From contig OZ017753.1 in assembly GCA_963969365.1 (NCBI GenBank), positions 1,984,001 to 2,048,000 on the forward strand: a stretch of DNA of 64,000 bases, in the 5' to 3' direction. Below, piece after piece: positions 33,701 to 45,773 of the stretch (positions within the stretch are counted from its first letter, which is position 1; each line of letters opens with the position of its first letter). The notes under the pieces are model-generated. The model saw only the letters and a program-made list of their open reading frames with translations, had not been told where the DNA came from and ran no database searches. The DNA is from Asterochloris sp. CNOR1. Lineage: Eukaryota > Chlorophyta > Trebouxiophyceae > Trebouxiales > Trebouxiaceae. A program made the position numbers and the translations under genes.

Positions 33701-35569
33701 CCCAGTCGCTGGCAGGGGCCCAGCAATTATCGTACTTCAGGTAGTCGATGCCCCAGTCGGCAAAGGTCTGGGCGTCCAGCTCCTCATTGTGACGGCTGCC
33801 GGGGTAGCCCAGGCAGGTTCGCGAGCCAGCGTCCGAGTACATGCCAAACTTGAGGCCTGCAGGCGGGTGCACTGCGTTGCATGGACGTGTCAATGCAGGA
33901 GGGTGCAGGCGTGTAGCAGACAGGTTTGTAGGGCACAGCCTAGGTGGAGGCGTGAGCTCAAAACAGAGTGGATGCCAAAGTGGAGCCTGCAGGCAGGGGC
34001 TGCAGGTTCTGTGTGACTTGGGCTGGGGCCTGCAGCTGATGCATGACATGCAGAACTCGACGCCTGCAGGGCAACAGAGCATGTGCTGAAGCCCCAGCAC
34101 CCCAGGGCATGCCAAACTCCAAGCCTACAAGCAGGAGAATTGGTGTCCGAGACGTGCTGTGAGGCCTGCAGCTGATGCGTGCAAGCACAAATCGAGGCCT
34201 GCCGGGACGCAAATGATGACCAAAGTGGGCCAGCACGCGTGCATCGGCGTCTTGAGGCCTGCAGGCAGGCAAAGCAATGAGCACTGGAGCAGCATGGGGG
34301 CTGCAGGCAGGTGCGTCAGCCTGAGAGGGGCTGTGCATGCCATTTTGCTGGCCTGCTGATCAGAAAACAGCTCTGACGGGCTTGCCATGCTGTGTGGGGG
34401 CGCATTCAAGGAAACTGCATAAGCCTGGCTGGACCATGTGCCACCCTGAGGCCTGCAGGTGGGCAGCTTGTTGGGGCAGCCCAGGCTTGCACACCAGCTC
34501 ACATCAGCTGCATGCCACTTTTGTGACCTGCAGATACAAAGCAGCTCCTGCTTGAAAGCACAAGAGTAGACCTGCACAATGTGGAAGCAGCTTGTGGGGT
34601 CTGGGTGCAGTTGACACCACGCCAGCAAGCTTGCCCCAGCAGAAACACCTGCTGTGAAGTCTTGGGTGGCACACCAGCAGAACTGTGGTGCCCGAGCATG
34701 CACCACAGATACCTGCCCGGCACACCTCCAGCAGCACAGTCCTCACACTTGCTGTGGCTGCAGTTGGGGTGCGCCACACCCCTTTCCTGTATGCCTGCAC
34801 ACAACTCACCCTTGCTGTGGATGTAGTCCCCCAGGGCCTTCATGCCGCTGGGAAACTTCTCCTTGCTGGACTCTATCCGGCCGTCGCTGTTGCGCTGCCG
34901 TTCTGACCAGGCATCTGCAGTGACAGTGACAATGAAGAGCGTTGCAAGGAAAGTGATAGTGAGAATGCATGCAGCGCCAGACTGCTTGCTGTGTTGCACA
35001 AGGGTTCTTCAGGCAGATGCAGGGCGGGCTGCAGGGCAAGCGCTTTGCGAGCAAACTGGCCTGAAGACCTTGTGCCAACAAGGGCACAGGAGACTCTTGC
35101 AGCAGGGTCCAGCAGTGCTCGACATGCTGCATTGCCTGCTCAGTTGCGCTGCCTGCCCACGCACTGTGCGTTCCATGTTCAGGCCCAGCTGAGCAAGCCA
35201 ATGAACAGGGCCACCGTAGCCTGACTTCACAACGTGTATGAAAGGCTGCATTCTGAATGTCAGCAAGCTTTCCAGAGGCTCACCGTCCACCACCAGGTAG
35301 TTGTAACCTGCCTTGGCCAGGCCTCTGTCCAGCACAAGGTCAGCTGTGGTGCGCACCAATTCCTCATTGACTGTGATGCATTGGCTTTGTCAGCTTGTGT
35401 GCCCAGGACTGCCTGGCAGATGCTGGGCGAGCAGGCTGATATGCTTACTGTCGCCTCCGAAGCAGTTCCATGTATTGTACGCCATCTGTGGTTTCAATGC
35501 CAGCCCATTGTCCAGGCCATGGGCCGCTTGCAGCGAGCTGATCAGAAGTGCCAACGAGATCATCAACAT
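30799..35569 (-). CDS. Secreted GH27 alpha-galactosidase
   Basis: Predicted exons: 35449-35569, 35284-35370, 34810-34914, 33591-33856, 32593-32699, 32028-32259, 30799-31197, all in phase, about 438 residues. The start at 35569 gives a signal peptide (MLMISLALLISSLQAAHG) followed by the conserved mature N-terminus (PQMAYNTWNCFGG). The nucleophile is the Asp of LKYDNC (about 146), and the proposed acid/base is the Asp of SWRTTGDI (about 203). PGGWNDPDMLEVGN and AVNQDDLG are standard family 27 motifs. The C-terminal beta-sandwich is complete, with a tail of about 30 residues. The enzyme removes terminal alpha-1,6 or alpha-1,3 galactose from oligosaccharides or glycans in the cell wall, vacuole or medium. 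Location is inferred from the leader. Confidence 0.96.
31397..31484. repeat. Decayed copy of alpha-galactosidase exon 30799-31197 acceptor edge
   Basis: The copy 31423-31484 has gagcaccactgtgcggttgc, then gcgtatgcctgcagaggagg. The true edge 31152-31212 has gagcaccgccgcgcggctgc, then gcgtatgcctgcaagggagg. Flanking intron sequence is duplicated too: 31397-31422 resembles 31209-31233. Confidence 0.8.
33968..34466. repeat. About five serial copies of alpha-galactosidase exon 33591-33856 acceptor edge
   Basis: The true edge on the plus strand is atgccaaacttgaggcctgc (33841-33860). Degenerate repeats occur near 33970 (atgccaaagtggagcctgc), 34108 (atgccaaactccaagcctac), 34185 (caaatcgaggcctgc), 34245 (cttgaggcctgcaggcagg) and 34447 (tgaggcctgcaggtggg). 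Read on the minus strand, the first codons GLKFGMYSD become GLEFGMPWG, GLKTPM, GLDLCL and similar. Confidence 0.8.
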
Positions 35570-35741
35570 CTGGGGGATGCCGGATGTGTGATCTAGCCCG
35601 GAATCGGTCTGATCTTTCGGACTGTCCTGCATTGGCTCGATCAGTGCTGCACTCCGATCACGCCGCACTCCGATCAGTACACATGATGGTCGTTGACCTG
35701 AATCCACCTATAGCTAGTCTGACAAAGCACGGGAAACGGTC
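35570..35741. promoter_or_regulatory. 172-bp bidirectional promoter with GCACTCCGATCA direct repeat
   Basis: The start codons of alpha-galactosidase (minus) and BCD1 (plus) are only 172 bp apart. The sequence GCACTCCGATCA occurs twice, at 35649-35660 and 35665-35676, 16 bp apart, with a further CGATCA just upstream (35636-35641). A helical-turn-scale direct repeat in a shared promoter suggests a binding site; no factor is known to me. Confidence 0.55.
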
Positions 35742-37710
35742 ATGACCGAGCTTGCCGTGCAGCCACCTTCACTGCCTGACACCTGGCTGACCAGTGATAC
35801 TCAGGATGCACGAGCAAAGCCAGGTCAGCACTCTGACTTGCACTGTCTTTGTTTCTCTGGACAATTGTCACGAATCGGTCCCCTGGGCTGCAGAGCCTTT
35901 GATACAGAGGACCTGCCAGCAGTGCCAGCAGCAGGCCTCCAAATACTGCTGCCCAGCCTGCAGCTTCAGGAGCTGCAGCCTGGGTTGCAGCCAGGTCCAC
36001 AAGGTCGCCACAGGCTGCACTGGGAAGCGCAGCCGCACAGCTTTTGTTCCCCTGTGCACCTTTTCAGACAGGGAGCTGCTCTCAGACTACAGGCTGCTGG
36101 AGGAGACCGCAAGGGCACATGATGTAGCACAGCGCACCAAGCCGCCAGCCCCCAGCTGGTGCCTGCCCAAGCACCTCGAGATGCTGCGCGACCAGGTGCA
36201 TCACTGTCAGGCTGCTGGTGGTTGTCATGCCGCTGTCCATGGCTGTGCTTGCATGTTTTGGACCCGAGTTGCTTTGTCCAGGTGCTCACTGTCAGCCATT
36301 GCACCACGCGTACAGGCGCAGCGTCGTGGCATCAAGCTGGAGCTGATGCAACCCGGCATGGCCCGCCGGCGGCGCAACAGCAGCCGCTATGAGGTGCGCA
36401 CGCGCACAGTGCTATGGCACCTGGAGTGGCATTTCCCCACGACGGGCAGGGAGGTGCACAGCCCCCAGGTCAAGGAGAACACTGTGCTGGCAGAGGTGCT
36501 GAGGGAGCTGACTGCCATCAAGCTGGGCAATGCTGCCCGCAGGTGAGCCAGCTTGTGGCAGTGGCACTGATGTTGGACCCACTAGGGATGAATGCTGTAC
36601 AGGCCCAGGTCAAGGAACACTGTGGCAGTGCTGCACAGGGGCTGCCTCAGCCATGAGGTGCAGCTGCCCAGCCTCAGGCGCATCTGGGCATTGCTGTACT
36701 CTGAGCAGGCAAGCTTGACCGAGAGCTTGCAGCCCGTCTGTTACATGACGCCAGGTTTTGTTGCAGCTGGCTGGTCCTCACACTGTATCGTCTGTCCTTG
36801 CATGGCCTATCCAGGGCTTGATGTGGTTTGCAGGCACGAGTTGAGGGCATACGCGGACGCTGGCGTTCCCAACCTGCACGTGCTGCTGCGGCGGGAGCAT
36901 TGCCAGGTAGGCTACCATGTTGGGATGCACTGATTTTTTCGCTCTGATGGCTTAGCCAGCTGCTTTGGCAGCAATGCTGGCTGGCAGCAGCCGCACACTG
37001 CATGGCAGACATGTTATCTGTGGTGGCTCTGCCCTTGGTGCCTGTCAGCCCTATTTGACAGGAGGAAGGGACAGCATCAGGCTGTCACGGGCGCTCAGCT
37101 TGCAATTTGAGTGACACATACAGCCTTGTGGCCTGTAAATGCAGCATTGGATGCCGTCTGCCCTATGGGCGCTCCTCCGCAATGAGAGGCATGCTGTCTG
37201 CACAGCCGTGGGTGACTGTGTCCTGCACGGCTGCAGGCCAATGCTCTAGAGTACTACAAGTTGGATCAGAGCAAGCCCTTGCGCACCCAGCTGCCGGGCC
37301 TGTCCATTGTGGAGTATCCAACGCTCGTTGTGCTGCTTCCTGATGAGCTGTCTACCTACAAGCTGGCAGAGGCGCCCTCAGCACAGCCTGCGCCGCCTGT
37401 GGAGCCATCCGCAAATCCTGCACAGGCCTCAGCACCGCCTGTGCAGCCACAGGCTGCACAGGCTGTGGAGAGCGTCGCCGATGTCACAGAGGCGGGGGGA
37501 ACTGAGCCAAAGCAGGAGCCTACGTCGATATCAGTGGCCCCTGTGGATGCTCCTGGACTCAGTTGTGATGCTGTCCATGCTCCTTGTCCTGCACTGGCAG
37601 GTCAGGACACTCCTGAAGCAGGCAACAAGTGTATTGGTACTAAGGACCCTGGCTGCCCAAGAAAGCAGTCTCTTCCTGCCCCTGTTGACCCCATTCTTTA
37701 CTCTAAATAG
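35742..37710 (+). CDS. BCD1: BCD1 / ZNHIT6-like box C/D snoRNA assembly protein
   Basis: Predicted exons: 35742-35823, 35894-36195, 36316-36542, 36834-36906, 37237-37710, phase-perfect, 385 residues. An HIT-type zinc finger occupies about residues 35-71 (CQQCQQQASKYCCPAC, then CSLGCSQVHKVATGC), followed by the family block RTAFVPLCTFSDRELLSDY. The central domain has RRRRNSSRYEVRTRTVLWHL and the conserved LRTQLPGLSIVEYPTLVVLL. BCD1 is a nucleoplasmic factor needed for early assembly of box C/D snoRNPs and hence rRNA 2'-O-methylation, acting with the R2TP machinery. The last 120 residues are Pro/Ala/Gln-rich and unconserved. The short first exon carries only the N-terminus; an alternative would be to start inside 35794-35894. 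Confidence 0.94.
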
Positions 37711-37943
37711 AGCATGTTGAGCCCTTCCTCAAACTACACATTTATAGGTTGACACTTGCAGGCCCAAAAGTCATGTTGCATCTCCGCAACATACATGCAG
37801 CCAAGCAGCAGAGTTTGGGCAGTTTACACTGAAGGAGCATGAGGATGCTGGAGTTCTCTGGGTTGGTGTTGACCTGCTGCTCAGATGCCGCTTGCACAGC
37901 CTGCTGTTGTCACAGATTGAGTTCAGAGATAACCAGTTTTGAC

Positions 37944-40900
37944 TCAGGACCTTTCTTTGTCTGCTAGCTGCTGCCAGGGAGGCTGCTTAGCGTCTTGCTG
38001 CTCAGCGGCCTCGCCTAGGCCTGGCTGCAGCTGGTTTTGCTGCTTGTTCTCTTCACTTGGCGCGACAGAAGGCTCGTCAAAGGCCGGAACCTCGTCAAAG
38101 GCCGCCCACCCAGCCTCGGTCTCACCAGGGCTGCCAGGGTGCTGGAAGTCCATGGTGGGCTCCACTTCAGTAGCAAGGCTGCGGCTGGCGCCTTGCTCCT
38201 GGGCGGTGCTGCTCGCAGTCGGCCCTGGGGCCTGGCAGTCAGATGCATCTTGTGTAAATTGCCAAGCAGTCAGGGCAGGCGCCTGCTTGGCTTGTGGCAG
38301 GGTTTCCGAGGCGGATTCTGCTGGCCTGCCCTGGGCCAGGCTGTCAAAGTCTGCGGCCCAGGCATCGCCTTCTTCACCCTGCAGCAACAGCTGCTTGACA
38401 TGTCTGTGCTGCTTGCCAACCAATCAGCGCAGAAGCCTGGAGAGGTTAGGATGATGCATTTGAGACCTGTCTGCCACTCCCCTGGGCCAGGCTGTCACAG
38501 TTGCTGCCAGTCAAAACATCGCCTTGATCAAACCGCACAGGGCACTTGATCAGGAGTTTTGGTGCTAATCGTCCTGTGGCAGCTGATGCATGCATTCTAA
38601 GTCCTACAACACCAGCATGCTGCACTGGCTTAGGCCAACTATTCAAAAGTTGCAAACTGTATTCCTACCAGCCCAGGCTGCAATGCCAGGTAAGGACCTG
38701 CTGTATATGGAAGGATGCACATGCGCACAAGCCGGTCATCACCCCAAGAGGGAGCTTGCCTTGGAGCTTTATATTGCAGCACATACAGCAGCCCACCTCT
38801 GCCTGGTGGGACTGGAGAACCACAGCATCATCGTCAGGATCCTGGCTGATGCCAGTGCGGTGAGAGAACAAACCCTCTGCCCTGGCGGCCCCTGGGCTTT
38901 GCACCTTCTGCACACAGCACACACCGTGAATCAGCCTGTTTTGGCACCGCAAGGGGAGCACAGGCATTCTGCCTGCGCTGCCCTGCTGCCCAGCTGACCG
39001 CTGGTGTCATCTGCACATGCAGCCGTGTTTGGCACATGGACCCCATCAAGATGCCTCAGCACTGCTCACACGAATAGCAATGAACAATAGGCAGCGCAGC
39101 AGTGAGCAGCAATCCTTGGGGCGATGAGGCAAGCTGCAGATCATCAGGCAATATGGTGACCCCATGCAAAGCGCAGCTCACCTGCACGCTAACTGGCCCG
39201 ACAGGCCGTACAGCTGTGGGCGGGAAACCTGGAGGGTCATCCAGCTCATCCACTCCCCTTGGGGGCGATCCTCCCCTGGCGGCTAGCCCTAGGGTGGGGT
39301 TCAGGTTCCGTCCGGCCAGGGACAGGCTATGGGCACCCTCCGTGATGTGGAAGCCAGCCAGGTGGCCTGATACATCACCCAGCTCATGCTGCAGGGGCAG
39401 GAGCGACACAGTCACACAGGATTGGGCCTGTGCCTCAATGCATATGTGTCCAAGATGAAGATCGGCAGTGTCAGGGTTTGGGCAGACAGGAATGTCAATG
39501 CTCAGGCTCTCTGCGCTGGGACTCGCCACAGGGCACAGGGCAAGCGCATACTGACAGGGTTTGCGGCAGCTGTGCAAGGCAGGGAGTGTGTACTGCAGGC
39601 ATGCTGAGCAGGATTGAGCAGGGAACACAGATCGTCAACAGCATGTCTGCAGGGGTGCTGTCTACAGGGGCTGCTCCAGGCAGCTCAGCCGGTCTCCACC
39701 CAGCAGAACAGAATGGCGCAAGTGTGCCTTGAGCATCCTGCAGCCACACACCCACAACCTGCAGCCTGTGCATCAGGTTCCTCAACAAGTCACCAGTGAA
39801 CCGGTCATTGTCTTCCGCCTCTGGCGGTCACACCCCCTACAGCCTGCCATACACCCTGCTGCAAAACCCACCCCCCCCCTCGCCCCCTGCAGACTGTGAA
39901 TCATGTTCAAGGCGCTGCCTCACTGTGCCACCAGTGAAGAAGTCATCGTCTTCCTCCTCCATGCCGCCGTATCTCTGGTTGGAGGCTCGTGCACTCGGCA
40001 TGGGCGGGGCAGGGACGTCTCCCTCCCCCTCTCCATCTGCCAGTAGGCGCCCTGGCCCAAGACGGAGGGAGCTGACCGCCTGGGGGCGACCGCAGTTCCA
40101 GGCAGAGGTATTCTGCAGCAGGCCAAACAGAAGTGTTGCAGGGAGCTGACTGCCTGGGGGTGCTCACAACACCAGACAGAGTATTCAGCACCATGCTTGG
40201 GGCACTCGCTTGACAACACATGGCGCATGGCAGGCCTGCCAGCCTATGAAACGAGCTCTAGTGCGACAGGTTCCCCACTTTCCTCACAGTGATGACAAGG
40301 GGGGCTCTTGGAGGTCATCATGTGCAATCACAGCCAATACTGAACCCATCTTCTGGGCCATCACTCCTCACCTGACGCGCATTGGCCTCTGCCAGCACAT
40401 CCAGAACCTTGCTGTTCCACTCCTCGCTGCTGTCCAAGGCCTTTTGCAGCAGCTCCCGCCGAGGACCCACCTCCACAAGCCTGCAGCAGTGAGAACCCTT
40501 GTTTGCCAAACCTGGAGAGGCTCTATGGGCTGACACCCTCCGGAGCTGGCAGGATGGCTACACAGCTGCCCCGAGCAAGACAAACCAAGACAGCCGATGG
40601 CTTCCTTGGTCTGGGCCATAATCACAGCCTGGCTATTGTTGTTGCCTTCATTGCTCAAGCTACAAAGCCAGCCTCACAAAGCCAGCCTCACACATGCTGC
40701 TTTAAAGCTGCCCCACCCTCTGCCAGGCAGGACACGCCCCAGCACACACCCATGTGACAGCAACAAGCTGTGAGCTGCCCTGCCAAGTAGGGGCAATTCT
40801 CGTCACCAGATCCACTTCTTGGCAACACCCAGCTTCTATGGCCCCAGGACCACAGGTCCTGTGTGTACCCTGCTTGACTAAACTAGGCAGCAACACCCTC

Positions 40901-43900
40901 TAGTGCACACTCACACACCTGTTGGCGATGAGCGTCAGGTGCCCCAAGTTGCCAGCCCTGATGGGCGGCCTCTCAGGCCCCCGCTCGTCCATGGGCCTGG
41001 GCTCGGGCTTGACCTCCTGCGGAGCGCAGGCCACCCACTGCAGCAGCTGGCACTCCTCCAGGAGGTGGGACAGCAGGTTGTCTGTCCCGTTCTCCAGGGC
41101 AAAGTACAGCATGATGGCTGTCTGCTGGTGCAGCAGGTTGTTGAAGGGGAAGGACATGAAGAGGTCCAGCAGCTTCTTCTGCAGGCCTGCAGGGCACAAG
41201 CACGTTTGTAAGCAGCTGCCACTGCACGCAAGCACTGAGTAGGGTGCGGCTGCAGCGTGTCTGGAGCTCTTCTGCAAGCATATGTAGCCTGTTTTTACCT
41301 GCTTACGGGCACAGGCAGAGTCCTGCGACGCTGCTGGGAAGCAGAAGATGCACAGACACTCGGCGGCTCATTGTGCCAGTGAACTGCCAGCAAGCTGCAC
41401 ACGTCTGAGCCGATACGCAGTGAAAGCCAGCTGTCACTGGGACCCAATCAGCGTGACCCACCAGCAGCAATGATAGCGGTTTCTGCATCTGCATTGCCGA
41501 GGCGCACCAGCGCCCCAATGAGCTCCGCTGCTTTGAGGCGCGTCTGCCCGAGAGGTGGGCACAGCCTGCCAAAAGGGGTGTCCTGGAAGGGCTCAGACTC
41601 CAGCACTTCCAGTCGCTGGCTGACAGCTTTCATGTAAGGGACCAGCCCCTGCAGGCAGACAAGTGGGAGGCATGGCGGCCAATGCATCTTGACAGCTGCT
41701 GCAGGCAGTGATGCCTCCCATGTGTCCCTGTGCAAGAGGCTGATCTCTGACAAAGCCCCACAATTACAGCTGCAGCCCGCTACCGCCAGAAGGGCATGAG
41801 CATTGCTGCGCTGAGATATGATCAGTAGCATCACTCGCAGAAGCCTCATGCTGGCCTGACAGTGGCACAGATCATCATGCACTTCCTTGGCTACAGATGA
41901 TTTGTTTGCAGTCAGATGGGCTTCTGCAGATCGAGCAGGTGAGCTTAACAAGCAGGCAGCCTGGCTGGTCATCTGGGAAGCACCCTAAATACCATATGTT
42001 GCATAGATAGCTGTCCAAGATCCCACCAACTCACCCTCACGCACAGCCCCTCGATTTGTAGACCCCTCTTGGTGCCGACACAGATCTTGGGCTGCATGAT
42101 GCCCCCACTCAGCTTGGCCAAGGTGCTACAGCATGCCTGACATGGGCGCCACCGGCCCTGACAAGAGCCTCCAAACAGCCACAAAGCCAGCTCAGATGCC
42201 CCATATCTGCTGAAAAGCCACAAGCCGCCCAGACATCCCACCTTCCTCCAAAGGTTGCAGGCACCCCGCCATCTCCCAGAACCCTTCAAAAGTCAGAGGC
42301 AGCCTGCTTCCCCACCTCAACACACAGCGCCTTGAGCTGCTGGTCTGCCTCCTCCACTGCCGGGTCCACCTGCATCTCCCCCTGGCTGGCGCCGTGGGCA
42401 GGGGACTGGTAGCTGTTGGGCACCGGCATCTTGGGCTCCAGCAATGCAATACACACATCCAGCGCCTGGGAACTGACTGTGCCCGCGCTGGCAAATGCGT
42501 GGCGGAACAGCTTGCCCAGCAGGTCGCTGGAGCGGAAGTTGGCCAACAGGGGGCTGGACTGGCTGCAAGTAGGAAGGGCAACCAGTGCCCCACAGGTACC
42601 GCAACAGGTTGCTCAGCAAGCCTCTGGAGCCCAGGATGTCAGCAGAGGGCTGGACCGGCTGAAGGCGGGCTGTGACACAGCAGACAAAGCAGCTACCCCA
42701 CAATGTTGCTAGAGCGGAAGTTGGCCAGCAGACAGCTGCTGGCAGCAGGCAACAGAAGGAAAGCTGTAACTTGATAGATGCCTGTCCACCCCTGCCACGG
42801 GAGTGAAGTGTGCAAATGGTCACAGAAAGCAGTGCAGCAAAGCAGCGGTGACCCTATCATTGATTGGTGCTAGAACAGCAGACTGGACCCAGTGCAGGCG
42901 TAGCACACTCTAAGATCCAGCCTGTCCTGATCATCCTACCCTTTTTCAGCTGCTAACACCGCATGGGCACTTAGGCAGAGCCATGCAGCGTGCAAAAGCC
43001 TTGCTGCAGGAGGAGAACACTGAGGGGTACAGCATTCAGCAAGCAGGAAATGCCTACTCCCCACCTGCGTGCAATTGCTGCCAACACAGCCGCCGCATTG
43101 CGCTGGGAATCTGCCTGTGCAGCGGTCAGCAGCTGCTGCAGGATCAGGTCCATCAGGTGGGACTCTGACAGCCAGGCCAGCTGAGCAGGACCCAGGTAGC
43201 AAGCTGTTACATCATCAGCCCCGGCGATCTGGACGACCACCTCGGCCACGGAAGTTGTGCCCAGGTGGTCTGTCAGCTCACGTAGGGTCTCAGGGTGGGT
43301 TCTCAGATACTGCAGGCAGGGTGTCAATGTGGCTCCTCAGGCATTTCAAGCATGTGGAGGGCTGCTGAACTGTTGCCACACAGGAGAGGAACAAAACTGG
43401 AGCAGGTGGTCTGTCCGCATGCCCAAGATCTCGGCATGGTTCCTCGGTGCAACAGGTGCAGAGTGGGGAGCTCCAGCAGAGCAACAGGAACAGACATCAT
43501 ACTGGCTCCCGTCAGAGTGCCTGAGCTTTGCACGGTGGAGTCCAACCTGTTGATCTATGTGCAGTGAACGGACATGTTTGTTTTGGCCTGCGAGACAGGA
43601 AGCCACCGGGTATATACAGCCGGTTGCACAGCGCTTCATGGCTCATGCCAGTTCAGGTGTGCAACTTCTCCACCTACTGTTGCCTGCCAGGGGCCTTGCT
43701 TGGTGCAGGCTGGGTAGGGCACATGCTGCCCTGATGGGCCCAGCACCCAGTCTGCTGATCTTGCAAGCCTGTCAGCTCTCATGCCTAAGCAGAGCGCTGC
43801 CTGTCAGGACAGCAAGCACTCAGCTCTGAAGGTGTCTGCTGAGCACAACACAGGCTGCCCTCAAGCGGCAGATCTTTTGAGAAGGTATGGGGACACGCCT

Positions 43901-45773
43901 CACACTATCATGAAAGTGCGCAACAGTTCGCGGAACGCACCGCCATGACGTCCGCTGTGCGCTGCACCAGCAGCCCACGCACCACCCTCGCAAAGTAGCC
44001 AGCCAAGGTAATGTCTGGCGCCGTGCTGGTCTTAACGATGCTGAACAGGAGCTCCGTGAGCTCCTCTGATCCTAGGAGGGTTGTGTACAGGGCATCCACT
44101 TCGCAGCAGAACACTTCGCAGGCTACATAAGGGTACCTAAGGGCCCTCTGCATGTCGTCAGCTTTCCCATCCTCAGCTGCAGACACACGAGTCAGCCTGT
44201 CAGTGTGCGAGCAGGCTGCCTCACGCCCGTAGAGGTTGGACTTCTCACCCTTAGCCGGAGGCAGCAGGCAGCAAGCAGCCTCATGTGGACAGAGCTCAGG
44301 CCTTATCCTCTGCTGCAGATCAAAAGCAGGTCATGTCAAGCTTGTATGGCTTGAGAACCTATCTTCAATGCAGGCCAAGAGGCAATGCTGTCTGTGCACC
44401 AGCAGGCGACCACAGGCCAAAAGCGTGCCAAACATGGGGCAGATGGCCCAGACCGTGCAAGCTTATGTCACGCCTGCCCTCAGCATCGCAGGGGGCATGT
44501 GCCGCATGATTGTTCTCACTTGTCAAGGATGTGAAGGGAGAGCTCATGCTGCCCGGTGCATGTGCACGGCTGTCCATACCTAGCTGGGAGGGCTGCTGTC
44601 AGCCCCGCGCCCACAAGCATGAGGGGTCCACCAACAGAGCGCGCCACCATGCAGGCTGCCATGTTCATGCAGGGACTGAGGCCTGAGCCACAGCCTCAGC
44701 TGATGGAGCTGCTGCCGTCATCACCCTGCCACATGCAGCCTTAAGCATGCAGGCAAGTAGACAAAATAACACATGCAGCCCTGAGCATCACTTGCATGCT
44801 GCTAAGCAAGCCGGGGGCACATGCAGCCCTGTGCATGCTGGAAGCGAGTGATGGGCTGGAAGCATGACATGCATCCTGCGCTGTGCGGGCAGAGAGTGGG
44901 CAACGAGCCTTAGTGAAAACGCCCGAGAGGCCACAGCCTACCTGGCTGGGCTGGGATAACCAGGTACGTGACAAGCTGCCGAACAACACTGGCCTGCTTG
45001 AGGAAGTCCAGAAGGCGCCCGTTGAGCGCTTTGCACTCCTGCACGGGTCAACAAGGCAGCTCAGATGGGGCGGTGCTTAGCGGACATTGAGGCACCTCTG
45101 GCATGCTCTGTAGTTGAGTGCATGGTCATGGGCCGCTGCGTGCTTGTGACATCCTGCTGCACGCCTGGGGCCCTGACAGATGTTGCCTTCCTGGGGGTGG
45201 GCACCTCTGCTACGGGTTGGCAGCAGGCAGGCCGGGAGACTTGCTGCAAAGGCATACAGCTGGCGCACCACCATCCCACTGCTGCACCCTGGAAAGCAGG
45301 CAGGTTGGTTAAAAGGGCCTGTGTACGCAGCATTGCTGTTTGCCTGCACACCATGCCCCTGCTGCTGGCTGGCATGCGTGCATGCCTCTGCCACTTGGGC
45401 ACTGGCAGCCCGGGCAAACCAGAGCTGGAATGAAAGCCTCACAGACAAGAGGAAGAGCTACCTCACTCAGTGCTCAAGTCCCTGGCTATCAGATGTGTGC
45501 AATGGCATCTGCTGCCTGCTGGCAGCAAGGCAGGCACCTGCTGCGGAAAAGGCACATCACAGGCCCTCTGCGGCTGGCAGGCAGGTAGGCAGACACTTGA
45601 TGGCGTGTTTGCGACTAGCTGGCATGCGTAGATGGCTTCGGTGCAGGCTGCAGGTCGGCAGGCACCTGAATAATGCCATCCTCGTCCAGCAGCTCATCCA
45701 GCGTGAAGTTCTCCTTGTCAAGGATTCCCTCAATGGGCGATGCCTGGGCATAGCCGGCCACTCGCCAAAACAT
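37944..45773 (-). CDS. SAPS-domain regulatory subunit of protein phosphatase 6
   Basis: Predicted exons: 45666-45773, 44942-45038, 43941-44176, 43065-43309, 42316-42562, 41462-41648, 40919-41186, 40372-40480, 39924-40112, 39182-39388, 37944-38378, all in phase, 775 residues. It starts with the SAPS signature MFWRVAGYAQASPIEGILDK, then FTLDELLDEDGIIQ and YPYVACEVFCCEVDAL. It continues with helical repeats (LGQTRLKAAELIGALVRLGN, FPFNNLLHQQTA, RAGNLGHLTLIANR), WNCGRP and an acidic EEEDDDFFTGG. SAPS/PP6R proteins bind the PP6 (Sit4) catalytic subunit and direct it to targets in cell-cycle and growth control. The last 145 residues are Gln/Ala/Glu-rich and unconserved. A further open segment at about 42036-42130 could be an extra exon but does not fit the phase. 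Confidence 0.93.
38470..38523. repeat. Decayed copy of PP6R last-exon segment
   Basis: The copy ccctgggccaggctgtcaca, then aacatcgcc, parallels 38328-38370 (ccctgggccaggctgtcaaa, then ggcatcgcc), which encodes GDAWAADFDSLAQG in reverse. The copy would read GDVLTGSNCDSLAQG. It lies in the intron just upstream of this exon on the minus strand. Confidence 0.7.
39781..39825. repeat. Decayed copy of PP6R exon 39924-40112 donor edge
   Basis: On the minus strand the copy reads AEDNDRFTGDLLR, against the true exon end EEDDDFFTGGT and its donor at 39918-39965. It is intronic, downstream of the real donor. Confidence 0.65.
42605..42750. repeat. Two decayed copies of PP6R exon 42316-42562 acceptor edge
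   Basis: The true edge on the plus strand is agcggaagttggccaacagg, then gggctggactgg. The copy at 42702-42750 has agcggaagttggccagcaga. The copy at 42605-42664 keeps tctggagcccaggatgtcag, then agggctggaccggctg. Read on the minus strand, the exon start LLANFRSSDLLG becomes LLANFRSSNIVG in the nearer-preserved copy. Confidence 0.8.

Noticed and set aside
38590-38997. 135-codon plus-strand ORF inside a PP6R intron (RELALELYIAAHTAAHLCLV)
   Set aside because: It is antisense to PP6R, has no splice partners and no family match that I recognise; a real nested gene cannot be shown from sequence alone.
42036-42130. Possible PP6R exon (KLSGGIMQPKICVGTKRG)
   Set aside because: Open and coding-like, but neither available phase joins both neighbours, whereas direct joining of 42316 to 41648 is in phase and matches the SAPS family.
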